Positions 34,973 through 42,983 of a stretch of 64,000 bases of DNA are shown one piece after another. Under the pieces are notes generated by a model that made no database searches, had not been told where the DNA came from, and saw only the letters and a list, made by a program, of their open reading frames with translations. The DNA is from Anaerotardibacter muris (GTDB lineage Bacteria > Actinomycetota > Coriobacteriia > Coriobacteriales > Eggerthellaceae). The stretch is from assembly GCF_943192915.1 (NCBI RefSeq), contig NZ_CALPCD010000001.1:372001-436000 (forward strand), in the 5' to 3' direction. The position numbers and the translations under genes were made by a program. The number at the start of each line of letters is the position of its first letter. The first letter of the stretch is position 1.

Positions 34973-37123
34973 ATGAGCTTACGCAAAAGTGGCGCCAGAC
35001 TGGCCTCATCGCTTTCTACGTGGGGGCTGAAGAAGCTCGCGCATCGTCCTGCGGCGATGCTGCCTGGCAAGATCGCGCTGAAGATCGACCCGAACATCAT
35101 CGCTGAAGAGATGGCCAAGGTGGTCGAAGGCTCGATCGTGGTAGTAGGCACGAATGGCAAGACCACCGTGACCAATATGCTCGCTGACATCTTGGAAGCT
35201 GCCGGCAAGACCGTAGCGTGCAACCGCACTGGTGCCAACATGGCAGGTGGTGTGGCAGCAACGCTCTTGCAATCACGACCAGTCCAGTGGGGCGTGTTCG
35301 AATCTGACGAACTGTGGCTCGCGCGCATCCTGCCGCAAGTGAAAGCTACCTATGTTGTGCTTTTGAATCTATTCCGCGACCAGCTCGACCGCTGCGGCGA
35401 GATCGATCGTGTACAAGATGCCATCATCGCAGGACTGGAGCAATCGCCCGATTCTGTATTGATCTATAACGCTGATGATCCGCTATGCGCCATCATCGCT
35501 GAAAAGGCACCGAATCGCTCTATCGCATTCGGCGTGGGCGAAGACATGCACCTAGCACAGAACACCGTGGCTGACGCGCAGATGTGCCAGCGCTGCTCGG
35601 GCATGTTCACCTATGACTATCGTCAGTATGGCCAGTTGGGAACCTATCATTGTGACAACTGCGGGTTCGCACGTCCCGCGCTCGATGTGGCCGCGAAGAA
35701 TGTGATGTTCGGTGGCCCGACCACGTACTCCATCGATGATACGCTCGATGGGAGCACGATGACCATGCGCCTTGATGAGTCGGGGCCCTACCTTATCTAC
35801 AACACGCTTGCTGTATGGACCGCTGCTCACTTGGTGGGCGTACCCAATGAGGTCATCCAAAGCGGCATCTCGCATTTCAACCCGCAGAACGGCAGGCTTC
35901 AGCACCTGACCATTGAAGGCAGGCCGCTGTTGTTGAATCTGGCGAAGAACCCCACGGGCTTCAACCAGAACTTGAAGATCATCACCGCAGATCCAGGCAA
36001 GAAAGTGGTCGCGTTCTTCATCAATGATAACGAAGCGGATGGACACGATATCTCGTGGATCTGGGATTGCGACTTCGAAGAGCTTGCGGCACAACCCGAT
36101 CTGGTGGTGTACGCAGGTGGAAATCGCAAGAACGACTTGCAGGTACGACTGAAGTACGCCGGCATCCAAGCAAGGCTGCTGAACAGCGTGAACGACATGG
36201 TGGATACGGCGCTCGACCTGCCGGCCGATTGGAATATGTACGCGATCGCGAACTACACTGCTCTACCGGCAGTACGCTCGGCACTGATGGCGCGCGCAGA
36301 CAAGGTGCCGGTCGAGGTGCCGCGTGCGGGTACCATGCGCATCAATTCTTCCGTGATGGCAGACGATGCGCAGCCCCTCGATCAGGCGCCGCTTCGCATC
36401 GTGCATCTCTATCCTGACCTGCTGAATCTCTATGGCGATGGCGGCAACTTGAAGATCTTGATGAAGCGCTGCGCTTGGCGTGGTATTCCTGCAGAGCTGG
36501 TGCAAGTGAATTACGGTGATCCGTTCGATCTAGAGGGTGCCGATATCGTGTTCATGGGCGGTGGCCCCGACCGTGAACAACACCTGGCATCCGAGGAGCT
36601 CGTGAAGAACAAGGACCAGATCGCAGCTTATGTCGAAGACGATGGCGTGCTGCTGGCTATCTGCGGCGGCTTTCAGATCCTGGGCAAGAATTGGCTGATG
36701 GGCGATGAGAGTGTCGAGGGGCTTTCAATCATCGATGCGGAAACGAAGCGTCCCGATAAGGGTTACGACCGCCTGATCGAAAACGTTGCCCTTGAATCAC
36801 CGCTAGCAACAGCACCCGTGATCGGGTACGAGAATCACGCAGGTCGAACGCACCTTGGCGAGGGCGTGATGCCTCTAGGCATGGTGGTCTCGTCGGTGGG
36901 ACATGGAAACAACGACAAGTCGGGCAAGGACGGCGTGCGCTACCGCAACATCATCGGCACCTACTTGCATGGGCCGCTGCTGAGCAAGAATCCTGAAGTT
37001 GCTGATTGGCTCATTCGCACCGCCCTCGAGCGCAAGCTTGGTGAGTCGGTCACGCTCAGGCCACTCGATGACAGCGCAGAGCTGATGGCCAACGAGTTCA
37101 TGGCCACCCGCCTCATCAAATAA
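34973..37123 (+). CDS. murT-gatD: Fused lipid II isoglutaminyl synthase, MurT-GatD
   Basis: 716 aa single chain combining the two subunits that amidate the alpha-carboxyl of D-glutamate in lipid II. MurT part: Mur-ligase ATP loop GTNGKTT (59-65), a CxxC...CxxC zinc ribbon (C205, C208, C227, C230) inserted in the central domain, NADDPLC, and the C-terminal DUF1727 region with NDNEADGHDISWIWD. GatD part from about residue 470: IVHLYPDLLNLYGDGGN, nucleophile C564 in LAICGGFQILG, and H666 in TYLHGPLL, a class I glutaminase. In staphylococci and most firmicutes these are two genes; here there is no break. ATG preceded by AAGGAGCGAAC. Confidence 0.95.
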   Translation: MSLRKSGARLASSLSTWGLKKLAHRPAAMLPGKIALKIDPNIIAEEMAKVVEGSIVVVGTNGKTTVTNMLADILEAAGKTVACNRTGANMAGGVAATLLQSRPVQWGVFESDELWLARILPQVKATYVVLLNLFRDQLDRCGEIDRVQDAIIAGLEQSPDSVLIYNADDPLCAIIAEKAPNRSIAFGVGEDMHLAQNTVADAQMCQRCSGMFTYDYRQYGQLGTYHCDNCGFARPALDVAAKNVMFGGPTTYSIDDTLDGSTMTMRLDESGPYLIYNTLAVWTAAHLVGVPNEVIQSGISHFNPQNGRLQHLTIEGRPLLLNLAKNPTGFNQNLKIITADPGKKVVAFFINDNEADGHDISWIWDCDFEELAAQPDLVVYAGGNRKNDLQVRLKYAGIQARLLNSVNDMVDTALDLPADWNMYAIANYTALPAVRSALMARADKVPVEVPRAGTMRINSSVMADDAQPLDQAPLRIVHLYPDLLNLYGDGGNLKILMKRCAWRGIPAELVQVNYGDPFDLEGADIVFMGGGPDREQHLASEELVKNKDQIAAYVEDDGVLLAICGGFQILGKNWLMGDESVEGLSIIDAETKRPDKGYDRLIENVALESPLATAPVIGYENHAGRTHLGEGVMPLGMVVSSVGHGNNDKSGKDGVRYRNIIGTYLHGPLLSKNPEVADWLIRTALERKLGESVTLRPLDDSAELMANEFMATRLIK

Positions 37124-37144
37124 TTCATATATAAATCTCGAACA

Positions 37145-37186
37145 ACAAAAAGAATCGCCAACGCTAAGCGCTAGGCGATTCTCTCT
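37145..37186 (-). terminator. Hairpin terminator between convergent murT-gatD and acyl-CoA ligase
   Basis: AGAATCGCC ... GGCGATTCT stem (37151-37182). On the minus strand it is followed by TTTTTGTTG, on the plus strand by CTCTTC, so it can stop both transcripts, better for the minus one. Confidence 0.75.
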
Positions 37187-37284
37187 TCAACAAAAGCGCT
37201 GCCCGCAACACGAAACACAGGCATTCGCTGGCTTTATTTTAGCACATCTCGTTTACGAAATAGCTTTCTGCATACCTTCAACAA

Positions 37285-38922
37285 CTACTTCGCGGCTTCC
37301 ATGCGGCGGGCTAGTTCGTCAGCCAGTTCGTGACGCTTGATCTTGCCAGTGTCGGTGTGCGGGATAGCATCGATGAACTCGATGTGTTCAGGCCACAGAC
37401 GCTTCGCCACACCCTTCGAATCCAGATATTCTGCGATGGAATCCATAGTGGGCAGATTGTCAGGGTCAGTGGGTACGATGAAGGTACAGATACGCTCGCC
37501 CAAACGGTCGTCAGGCATGCCGATGGTGGCGTGTGCGCCCACACCAGGACAGCCCGTCAGATCTTCGTCGACCTCGTTCGCAGAGATATTGATACCACCA
37601 CGGATAAGAATCTCCTTCTTACGGCCATTGATGCGGATGCGGCCCTCTTCGTCCATGTAGCCCAGGTCGCCAGAGTAGAACCAGCCATCATCCTTCAGTT
37701 CCTTAGCCGTAGCTTCAGGGTTCTTCAGGTAGCCTGCGAACATGTGCGGGCCACGCGAGATCTCTTCGCCCTGTTCGCCCGTGGGCATTTCGTTGCCGTT
37801 GTCGTCAACCACCATGACCTCGATGCCTTCAGGAGCAACGCCTGACCAAGCGCCGTTCCACTCGAGCGCCTTTGCAGGCGGTACGAAGAGATGCGGGCAG
37901 CTTTCGGTGGAACCATAGCATTCTGAAAGGACGATGTCATGCTTCGCAGCACGCTGCACCATGGAACCCGGAACAGGGGCGCCGCCGCAGATGAACAACT
38001 TCATGGTATCGATGTTCAAGTCAGTGTCTTCGATGGTGTTGAGATAGTCGAAGATGAACGGGGTCGCGCCCATCGAAACGGTAACGCCTTCGCGGTTCAT
38101 CTGGGGAATTGCTTCCTTCGGATCGAAATGATGAGCCACTACGATCTTGCCACCCTTCAGCATGGGCGTGATAAGGCCATGATGGAAACCAGTCGCATGA
38201 TTGAGCGGCGCAGGCATGAACATGATGTCGTCTTCGGTGAAGCCGATGCCATCGGAATAGACGCGCTCGGAATACTGGATGCCATTATGCGTGTGCAGCA
38301 CAGCCTTGGGGCGACCCGTGGTGCCCGAAGTGGACAAGATGAGCGCAACTTCGTCGGACTTGCTGCCAGCATCGCCTGTGTATGGCTCGTAATTCTCGAA
38401 GACCTCGTTCAGAGTGTAGGCCTTCTTTGCGGGCTCGGTCTTATCGTGGACCAAGATCGCGCTTTCCTTCAGTGAAGGGATCTGATCGACAACAGAGAAG
38501 ATCTGGTCTTCGAAGTTGGTCTTGTGATGATGCGTAGGCGAGATGAACGCCTTCGATTCAACAAGGTTCATGGCATAGATAAGGTCTTCACCATTGAACG
38601 TGACCGCGAGCGGATGGATGACCGCGCCTACCTTCAGGCATGCCACATAGAGGACAGCGAATTCCGACCAGGGCGGCATCTGGAAGGTGACCACATCGCC
38701 TGGCTGGATGCCCTGTTCGCGTAGCCAGCTTGCCAGGCGAGAAGCCAGTTCATCAACTTGCTTGTAGGTATAGCGAACACCCATGTCGTCCGCGATATAT
38801 TCACGATCAGGAGTAGCCGCAACGCGCTCGTTCCAGAGATCGTTCAGGGTCTTCTCGGTCCAATAGCCCTTTTCGTAGTAGGCCTTTTTGTTGTCTTCGT
38901 TGATCTTGAGTTCGGTGATCAT
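37285..38922 (-). CDS. Acyl-CoA synthetase / AMP-dependent ligase
   Basis: ANL-superfamily ligase (545 aa) activating a carboxylic acid via acyl-AMP to the CoA thioester. Motifs: P-loop LSTSGTTGRPKAVLHTH, YGSTESC (A5), GDLGYMDEEGRIRINGRKKE (A7-A8 with hinge Asp/Lys) and C-terminal catalytic lysine in TGKIKRHEL. Similarity pattern is to cyclohexanecarboxylate/medium-chain or CaiC-like ligases; the acid cannot be named. AGAGGG precedes the ATG. A CoA-transferase gene is encoded divergently, suggesting a shared carboxylate pathway. Confidence 0.9.
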   Translation of the reverse strand: MITELKINEDNKKAYYEKGYWTEKTLNDLWNERVAATPDREYIADDMGVRYTYKQVDELASRLASWLREQGIQPGDVVTFQMPPWSEFAVLYVACLKVGAVIHPLAVTFNGEDLIYAMNLVESKAFISPTHHHKTNFEDQIFSVVDQIPSLKESAILVHDKTEPAKKAYTLNEVFENYEPYTGDAGSKSDEVALILSTSGTTGRPKAVLHTHNGIQYSERVYSDGIGFTEDDIMFMPAPLNHATGFHHGLITPMLKGGKIVVAHHFDPKEAIPQMNREGVTVSMGATPFIFDYLNTIEDTDLNIDTMKLFICGGAPVPGSMVQRAAKHDIVLSECYGSTESCPHLFVPPAKALEWNGAWSGVAPEGIEVMVVDDNGNEMPTGEQGEEISRGPHMFAGYLKNPEATAKELKDDGWFYSGDLGYMDEEGRIRINGRKKEILIRGGINISANEVDEDLTGCPGVGAHATIGMPDDRLGERICTFIVPTDPDNLPTMDSIAEYLDSKGVAKRLWPEHIEFIDAIPHTDTGKIKRHELADELARRMEAAK

Positions 38923-39123
38923 AGTCCCTCTTTCTTTTTACGAGGTGCGAACGTGTTCACGCTCTTTTAAGGCAAAATTTTACCTTTTAACGAAACGCCC
39001 TTCAACCTCCAAGAAGCCCAAATCAGGGGCAATCCATACCAATTTACAATGAATCGTTTTCGCGCGATGGAAGTTTAGGCGGTATGCTTGTATGAACATG
39101 TTTTTCGACTCAAGGGGGCTTGC

Positions 39124-40431
39124 ATGACTTGGGAGCAGATCTATAAGGATCGCAGCATGGACGTTGAGACGATGCTCGATCGTTTTGTAGGAGATGGAAC
39201 TTCTGTTTTCGTGGGAACGTTCGAGGTCGCAGGTGGGCTGATCCACCCGATGCTGCAGCGTATCAAAGAAGGCAAGCTGCATGGCATCTCGATGTATGGC
39301 GGCATCACGAGCGAAGATCTGCATCTTGATGAGCTGACCGTGGGATTCGACGATTTCCACTATCACAATTACTTCACCGGTGGCAATGAACGCAATGGCA
39401 TCACCGCTGGTCACACGGCATATGTGCCGCTACATCTGCATCGCACGAAGAATCTGGTGGAAAACGATGGCATCGATGTGGCCTTCATCGCTATGACGCC
39501 GCCGGACAAGCATGGCTATTGCAACATCGGTCACGTGGGCTGCCGCCCTGAGGGCATCCGCGCGGCGAAGCATATCATCGCGCAGATCAACCCCAGCGTA
39601 CCGTGGGTGAATGGCCTTGAACGCAACCTGCATGTTTCGCAGATCGATGCGTTCGTGGAGATCGACCAGCCCATGACCCAAATGCCCATTGCAGCGCCGA
39701 AGCCAGAAGAGAAGATCGTTGGCGACATCTGCTGTGAGCTGATCGAAGACGGTGCGTGCATCCAGCTGGGCTTCGGTTCCATCGCGAATGCGATCGCGGA
39801 GGGCCTGAAGGCGCGCAAGCACCTGGGCGTTCATTCCGAGATGTTCAACGATGCCATGGCTGAACTGCAGGAACTGGGCGTTGTGGACAACAGCCGCAAG
39901 TCGTATATGCCAGGCGTTTCGGTGGCAGGCTTCGCTTCGGGTCAGCAGTATCTGTACGATTTCATCGATCACAACCCTGGCATGCTCTTCACGCCCTACT
40001 CTCACGTGAACAACCCTGATTACATCCGCTTGAACGACAACATGGTCTCCGTGAATTCGGCGGTGTCCGTGGATCTGACCGGCCAGGTGTGCGCCGAGAG
40101 CATCGGTACACGCCAGTATTCCGGCACGGGCGGACAGGTCGACTTCATCCGTGGTGCCACCTTGGCAAAGAACGGTAAGGCCATCATCGCGATGACCTCC
40201 ACCACCAATACGAAGAACGGTGTGGTGTCGAAGATCGCGCCGATGCTGGCGCCAGGCAGCGTTGTAACGTCGCTACGCACCGACGTGCAGTATTTCGTGA
40301 CCGAATATGGATGCGTGAACTTGATGTATTGCGATATCCCTGAACGTGCACGTCGCTTGATCAGCATCGCCCATCCAGACTTCCGTGATGAGCTCACCTT
40401 CGAGGCGAAGAAGTTGGGGTATCTGTATTAG
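39124..40431 (+). CDS. Acetyl-CoA hydrolase/transferase family CoA-transferase
   Basis: 435 aa class I CoA-transferase of the 4-hydroxybutyrate/butyryl-CoA:acetate type, moving CoA between carboxylates through a glutamyl-CoA intermediate. ATG at 39124 (MTWEQIYKDR) has AAGGGGG upstream. Motifs: GLIHPMLQRI, PPDKHGYCNIGH, LGFGSIANAIAEGL, GVHSEMFNDAM, and the C-terminal QVCAESIGTRQYSGTGGQVDF block with the catalytic glutamate. Together with the divergent acyl-CoA ligase it may handle organic-acid fermentation or exogenous acids; substrate not determined. Confidence 0.9.
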   Translation: MTWEQIYKDRSMDVETMLDRFVGDGTSVFVGTFEVAGGLIHPMLQRIKEGKLHGISMYGGITSEDLHLDELTVGFDDFHYHNYFTGGNERNGITAGHTAYVPLHLHRTKNLVENDGIDVAFIAMTPPDKHGYCNIGHVGCRPEGIRAAKHIIAQINPSVPWVNGLERNLHVSQIDAFVEIDQPMTQMPIAAPKPEEKIVGDICCELIEDGACIQLGFGSIANAIAEGLKARKHLGVHSEMFNDAMAELQELGVVDNSRKSYMPGVSVAGFASGQQYLYDFIDHNPGMLFTPYSHVNNPDYIRLNDNMVSVNSAVSVDLTGQVCAESIGTRQYSGTGGQVDFIRGATLAKNGKAIIAMTSTTNTKNGVVSKIAPMLAPGSVVTSLRTDVQYFVTEYGCVNLMYCDIPERARRLISIAHPDFRDELTFEAKKLGYLY

Positions 40432-40460
40432 GCCTTGTTGGCTGCTATGCCCGCAGGGGG

Positions 40461-40495
40461 GTAGACAAATTGGGGGCAGCCCCCTTTTTGTCCAC
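40461..40495. repeat. GTAGACAAA palindrome, copy 4 (family D)
   Basis: GTAGACAAATTGGGGGC / GCCCCCTTTTTGTCCAC hairpin, 30 bases after the CoA-transferase stop and 11 bases before repeat B6. Confidence 0.85.
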
Positions 40496-40506
40496 AGCGT
40501 TGTCCC

Positions 40507-40685
40507 GCAAACAGCGAGGCTACAGGGGCAGGGTCTCGGATTCATCCGTTTCGCTGTTCGCCCTTCGGGCTCATGCGCTGCACTGCCTCATGCATTATAC
40601 GGAACCCAGTCATTCGACTGGGTTCTTTTATTGGGTAGCGTTCAGAATGAATCTACGACCCTACCCCTGTAGCCTCACTGCTTGA
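40507..40685 (+). repeat. Large structured inverted repeat, copy B6
   Basis: Arms CAGCGAGGCTACAGGGGCAG and reverse complement GCAGTGAGGCTACAGGGGTA pair over about 36 bases; inner hairpin GAACCCAGTC-attc-GACTGGGTTC; core GCCCTTCGGGCTCATGCG and CTGCACTGCCTCATGC. Fills the gap between two convergent genes. Confidence 0.9.
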
Positions 40686-40715
40686 GGACAAAACGGGGAT
40701 GGAGGCGAAACTGTC

Positions 40716-40763
40716 CTGAAGTTTGCTATTCGAAGTAAATTCTGCGCCCCTACCCTACGAACA
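40716..40763 (+). repeat. Right-half fragment of a B-type repeat
   Basis: GTTTGCTATTCGAAGTAAAT and TCTGCGCCCCTACCC closely follow the right arm of B4 (GATGGCTATGCGAAGTAAAT...), with no left arm. Together with D4 and B6 it explains most of the 430-bp gap 40432-40860, which contains no gene I can support. Confidence 0.65.
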
Positions 40764-40860
40764 GAGTTGGATTTCTGGGGTAGATACAGACGCTCCAACA
40801 ATTGGATGGATCTTGATGCTGGGGCGCTTTGAGGGCTGGCTCCATTCAGTCCTGTTCGGC

Positions 40861-41658
40861 CTACTCGCCCTTCCCGTCAAGGTAGAGAAGCTGGGCTTTT
40901 ACGCTGCGGAAGGCAGCATCGCGCAGATTGGGGTCAAGACCCACATAGACAGCGTCGACCAGGGCATCGGCATCATGCGCGACGCCTGATACGAGAGCGT
41001 CCTTGATCTGCTGAAGGCGGTCAAGACGATGCGCGCGCGTTGCTTCGATGATATCAAGCGGATCGGTGATGGGATAACCGTGACCAGGATAGAGCACCTT
41101 GATATTCTGGGTCTTCACCAGCTGCTCGATCTTGTCGAGAGAGTCCATGTATTCGGTCAGGTTTCCATCGGGGTAATAGACCACCGTGGGGCCGTGATTG
41201 AAGATCACATCACCCACGAACATGGATCCGTCGGCTGGATAGATAAGCCCCACCGAATCGCTCGAATGGCCAGGGAGCGCCACCACTTCAAGAACAGGAC
41301 CGTTCTCGACCGGCTGGAACGTACCTGGCTGCAACGTGCCGTCGAAGGGAGCATAGACACGCGTGCCTGTCATGTCGGCAAGCTCCATGGCTCCTTCGGT
41401 GTGGTCGGGATGAACATGAGTGCACACCACTGCTCCCACGCGCAAACCTTGATCGATGCAGGCATCGAGCACATTTTGCACATGCTGACCTGCAGGCGCA
41501 GGATCGATGACGATGCATTCGGGAGATTCAGCCTCCGCGATGATCCAGGTGTTCGTGCCGGTATAGGTCATGGCCGAAGGATTTTCAGCACGCACGCAGA
41601 ATACGCGCGCGCTTTCCTTCCCGCCAGGATACGGTGTTTCATCAACGATGAAGCCCAT
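40861..41658 (-). CDS. MBL-fold metallo-hydrolase
   Basis: 265 aa; ATG at 41658 (MGFIVDETPYPGG) is preceded by AGGAGGACCC. The zinc set is complete: THVHPDHTEG (HxHxDH), LPGHSSDS (His), FVGDVIF (bridging Asp) and YPGHGYPI (His). NTWII and IVIDPAPAGQHV at the N-terminus and the C-terminal helical part place it near the LACTB2/glyoxalase-II-like group. Hydrolyses an unknown ester, thioester or nucleic-acid substrate. Followed upstream on the same strand by the Nudix gene (86-base gap), possibly one operon. Confidence 0.9.
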   Translation of the reverse strand: MGFIVDETPYPGGKESARVFCVRAENPSAMTYTGTNTWIIAEAESPECIVIDPAPAGQHVQNVLDACIDQGLRVGAVVCTHVHPDHTEGAMELADMTGTRVYAPFDGTLQPGTFQPVENGPVLEVVALPGHSSDSVGLIYPADGSMFVGDVIFNHGPTVVYYPDGNLTEYMDSLDKIEQLVKTQNIKVLYPGHGYPITDPLDIIEATRAHRLDRLQQIKDALVSGVAHDADALVDAVYVGLDPNLRDAAFRSVKAQLLYLDGKGE

Positions 41659-41744
41659 GGGTCCTCCTTCATTCGTGCAGGCTGCGCCCCAAATCACAAA
41701 AGCACTTTTCGCGAAACGGCGGAGCCAAACCTTCCTTATTCAGG

Positions 41745-42653
41745 TTAGTTCAGCTCGGCACGCAGCATGATAGTGCCGTCTTCTTTGCGGACCGCCTTGA
41801 ACATGACCTTCTTCAGCTTCTTACGATTCGAAACGAATTGTTCAGCTGACTGCGCTTCAGCGATGCGCGTGAGGTTGTACATGGTCGGCGGGACTACGAG
41901 CCAGTTGCCTTCGTCAGATTCGCGCACGGCATAGGACGGCGTGACCCAATCGGCGATCTGGGCTTCAGAAGTGTTGTCGTCGGCCACCTGACCTTCGGGC
42001 ATGAGCGCCGAGAAGAAGAACGTGTCGTAGCGCTTGGGCTCGAATGTGGGAGTGCACCAGTTGGACACAAGACCCAGCAGATCGGTACGGAGCACCAAGT
42101 TACGAGCAACCAGCAAGTCAGCGAAGGCTACTTCGTGAGCCACGAGCGCTTCACGGTCGGCCGCCCAGCTGGGGTCGGAAAGATCGGTGACCACGGAATG
42201 GTCGTCGGGGCCTGCCAGCAGCACGCCGCATTCCTCGAACACTTCACGAGCTGCAGCCACCACGATACGACGCGCATCAGCTTCAGATACGCCCATCAGC
42301 TCTGCCCAATCGGCAGGGCTGGGGCCGCACCACGGTAGGTCGGGATTAGAGTCGCGTTCATCAACACGACCGCCAGGGAACACCACTGCATCAGGCACGA
42401 ATGCCATGGTCTTCACGCGACGCAGCATGAACACCTCAACGTTCTGGTTGTTCGGGAAATCGGGTGGAAAGTTGCCGTCTTCGATGCGGTATTTAGTCTG
42501 ACCAGACTTAGAATCACGGACGAGCATGACCGTAGCGGCCAGTTTGGGCTGCACGGGATTGGGATCGGGATGATCGATGTGGTCGCCAAGGGCTTCGAGC
42601 ACCTTTTCGTTCGGGGTGGTCTCGATCACGTTTCCAGTTACATCAATGCGCAT
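41745..42653 (-). CDS. Nudix hydrolase with interrupted Nudix box (NUDT19-like)
   Basis: 302 aa; ATG behind GAGAGGAGTCCTC. The Nudix box is split: PGGRVDERD is separated from AAAREVFEECGVLLAG by about 35 residues instead of the usual few, as in the NUDT19/RP2p CoA-diphosphatase group. ATVMLVRD at the start of the fold and FMLRRVKTMAFVPDAVVFPGG fit. A nucleoside- or CoA-diphosphate substrate is likely but not certain. Confidence 0.88.
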   Translation of the reverse strand: MRIDVTGNVIETTPNEKVLEALGDHIDHPDPNPVQPKLAATVMLVRDSKSGQTKYRIEDGNFPPDFPNNQNVEVFMLRRVKTMAFVPDAVVFPGGRVDERDSNPDLPWCGPSPADWAELMGVSEADARRIVVAAAREVFEECGVLLAGPDDHSVVTDLSDPSWAADREALVAHEVAFADLLVARNLVLRTDLLGLVSNWCTPTFEPKRYDTFFFSALMPEGQVADDNTSEAQIADWVTPSYAVRESDEGNWLVVPPTMYNLTRIAEAQSAEQFVSNRKKLKKVMFKAVRKEDGTIMLRAELN

Positions 42654-42755
42654 GAGGACTCCTCTCGGCGAGTTTTCGTTCTTTTCATTATATCGCCCCT
42701 ACCCCGCTCGACCGAATAACGGGCTAGCAACAAATTGCTTAGGAAAGTCGTGGGG

Positions 42756-42931
42756 GGTGCTGCGGCTGCAAGGTAATCGTGCATAACTTACCCGTTTCGC
42801 CGTTCGCCTTCGACTCATGCGCTGCACTGCCTCATGCATTTTTACGTGAATTCAGCTTTGCTGGATTCTGGGTTGGAATCTAGTGTTCAGAGTAAGTTCA
42901 GCGCGCTCGCCTTACATCCACAGCACCGTGC
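42756..42931 (+). repeat. Large structured inverted repeat, copy B7
   Basis: Arms GGTGCTGCGGCTGCAAGGTAA and reverse complement GGTGCTGTGGATGTAAGGCGA; inner hairpin GAATTCAGC-ttt-GCTGGATTC with a T-G wobble; core TTCGCCTTCGACTCATGCG. Element A5 is attached to its right end. Both fill the 331-bp gap before the kinase stop. Confidence 0.9.
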
Positions 42932-42933
42932 AA

Positions 42934-42983
42934 GATTGAGCCTGTCCCCTTTTTGTCCGGGACAGAATTGAACCCGTCCCCGG
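42934..42983. repeat. REP-like element, copy A5
   Basis: TTGAGCCTGTCCCC-ttttTGTCCGGGACA-gaatTGAACCCGTCCCC abutting the kinase stop codon. Confidence 0.85.
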
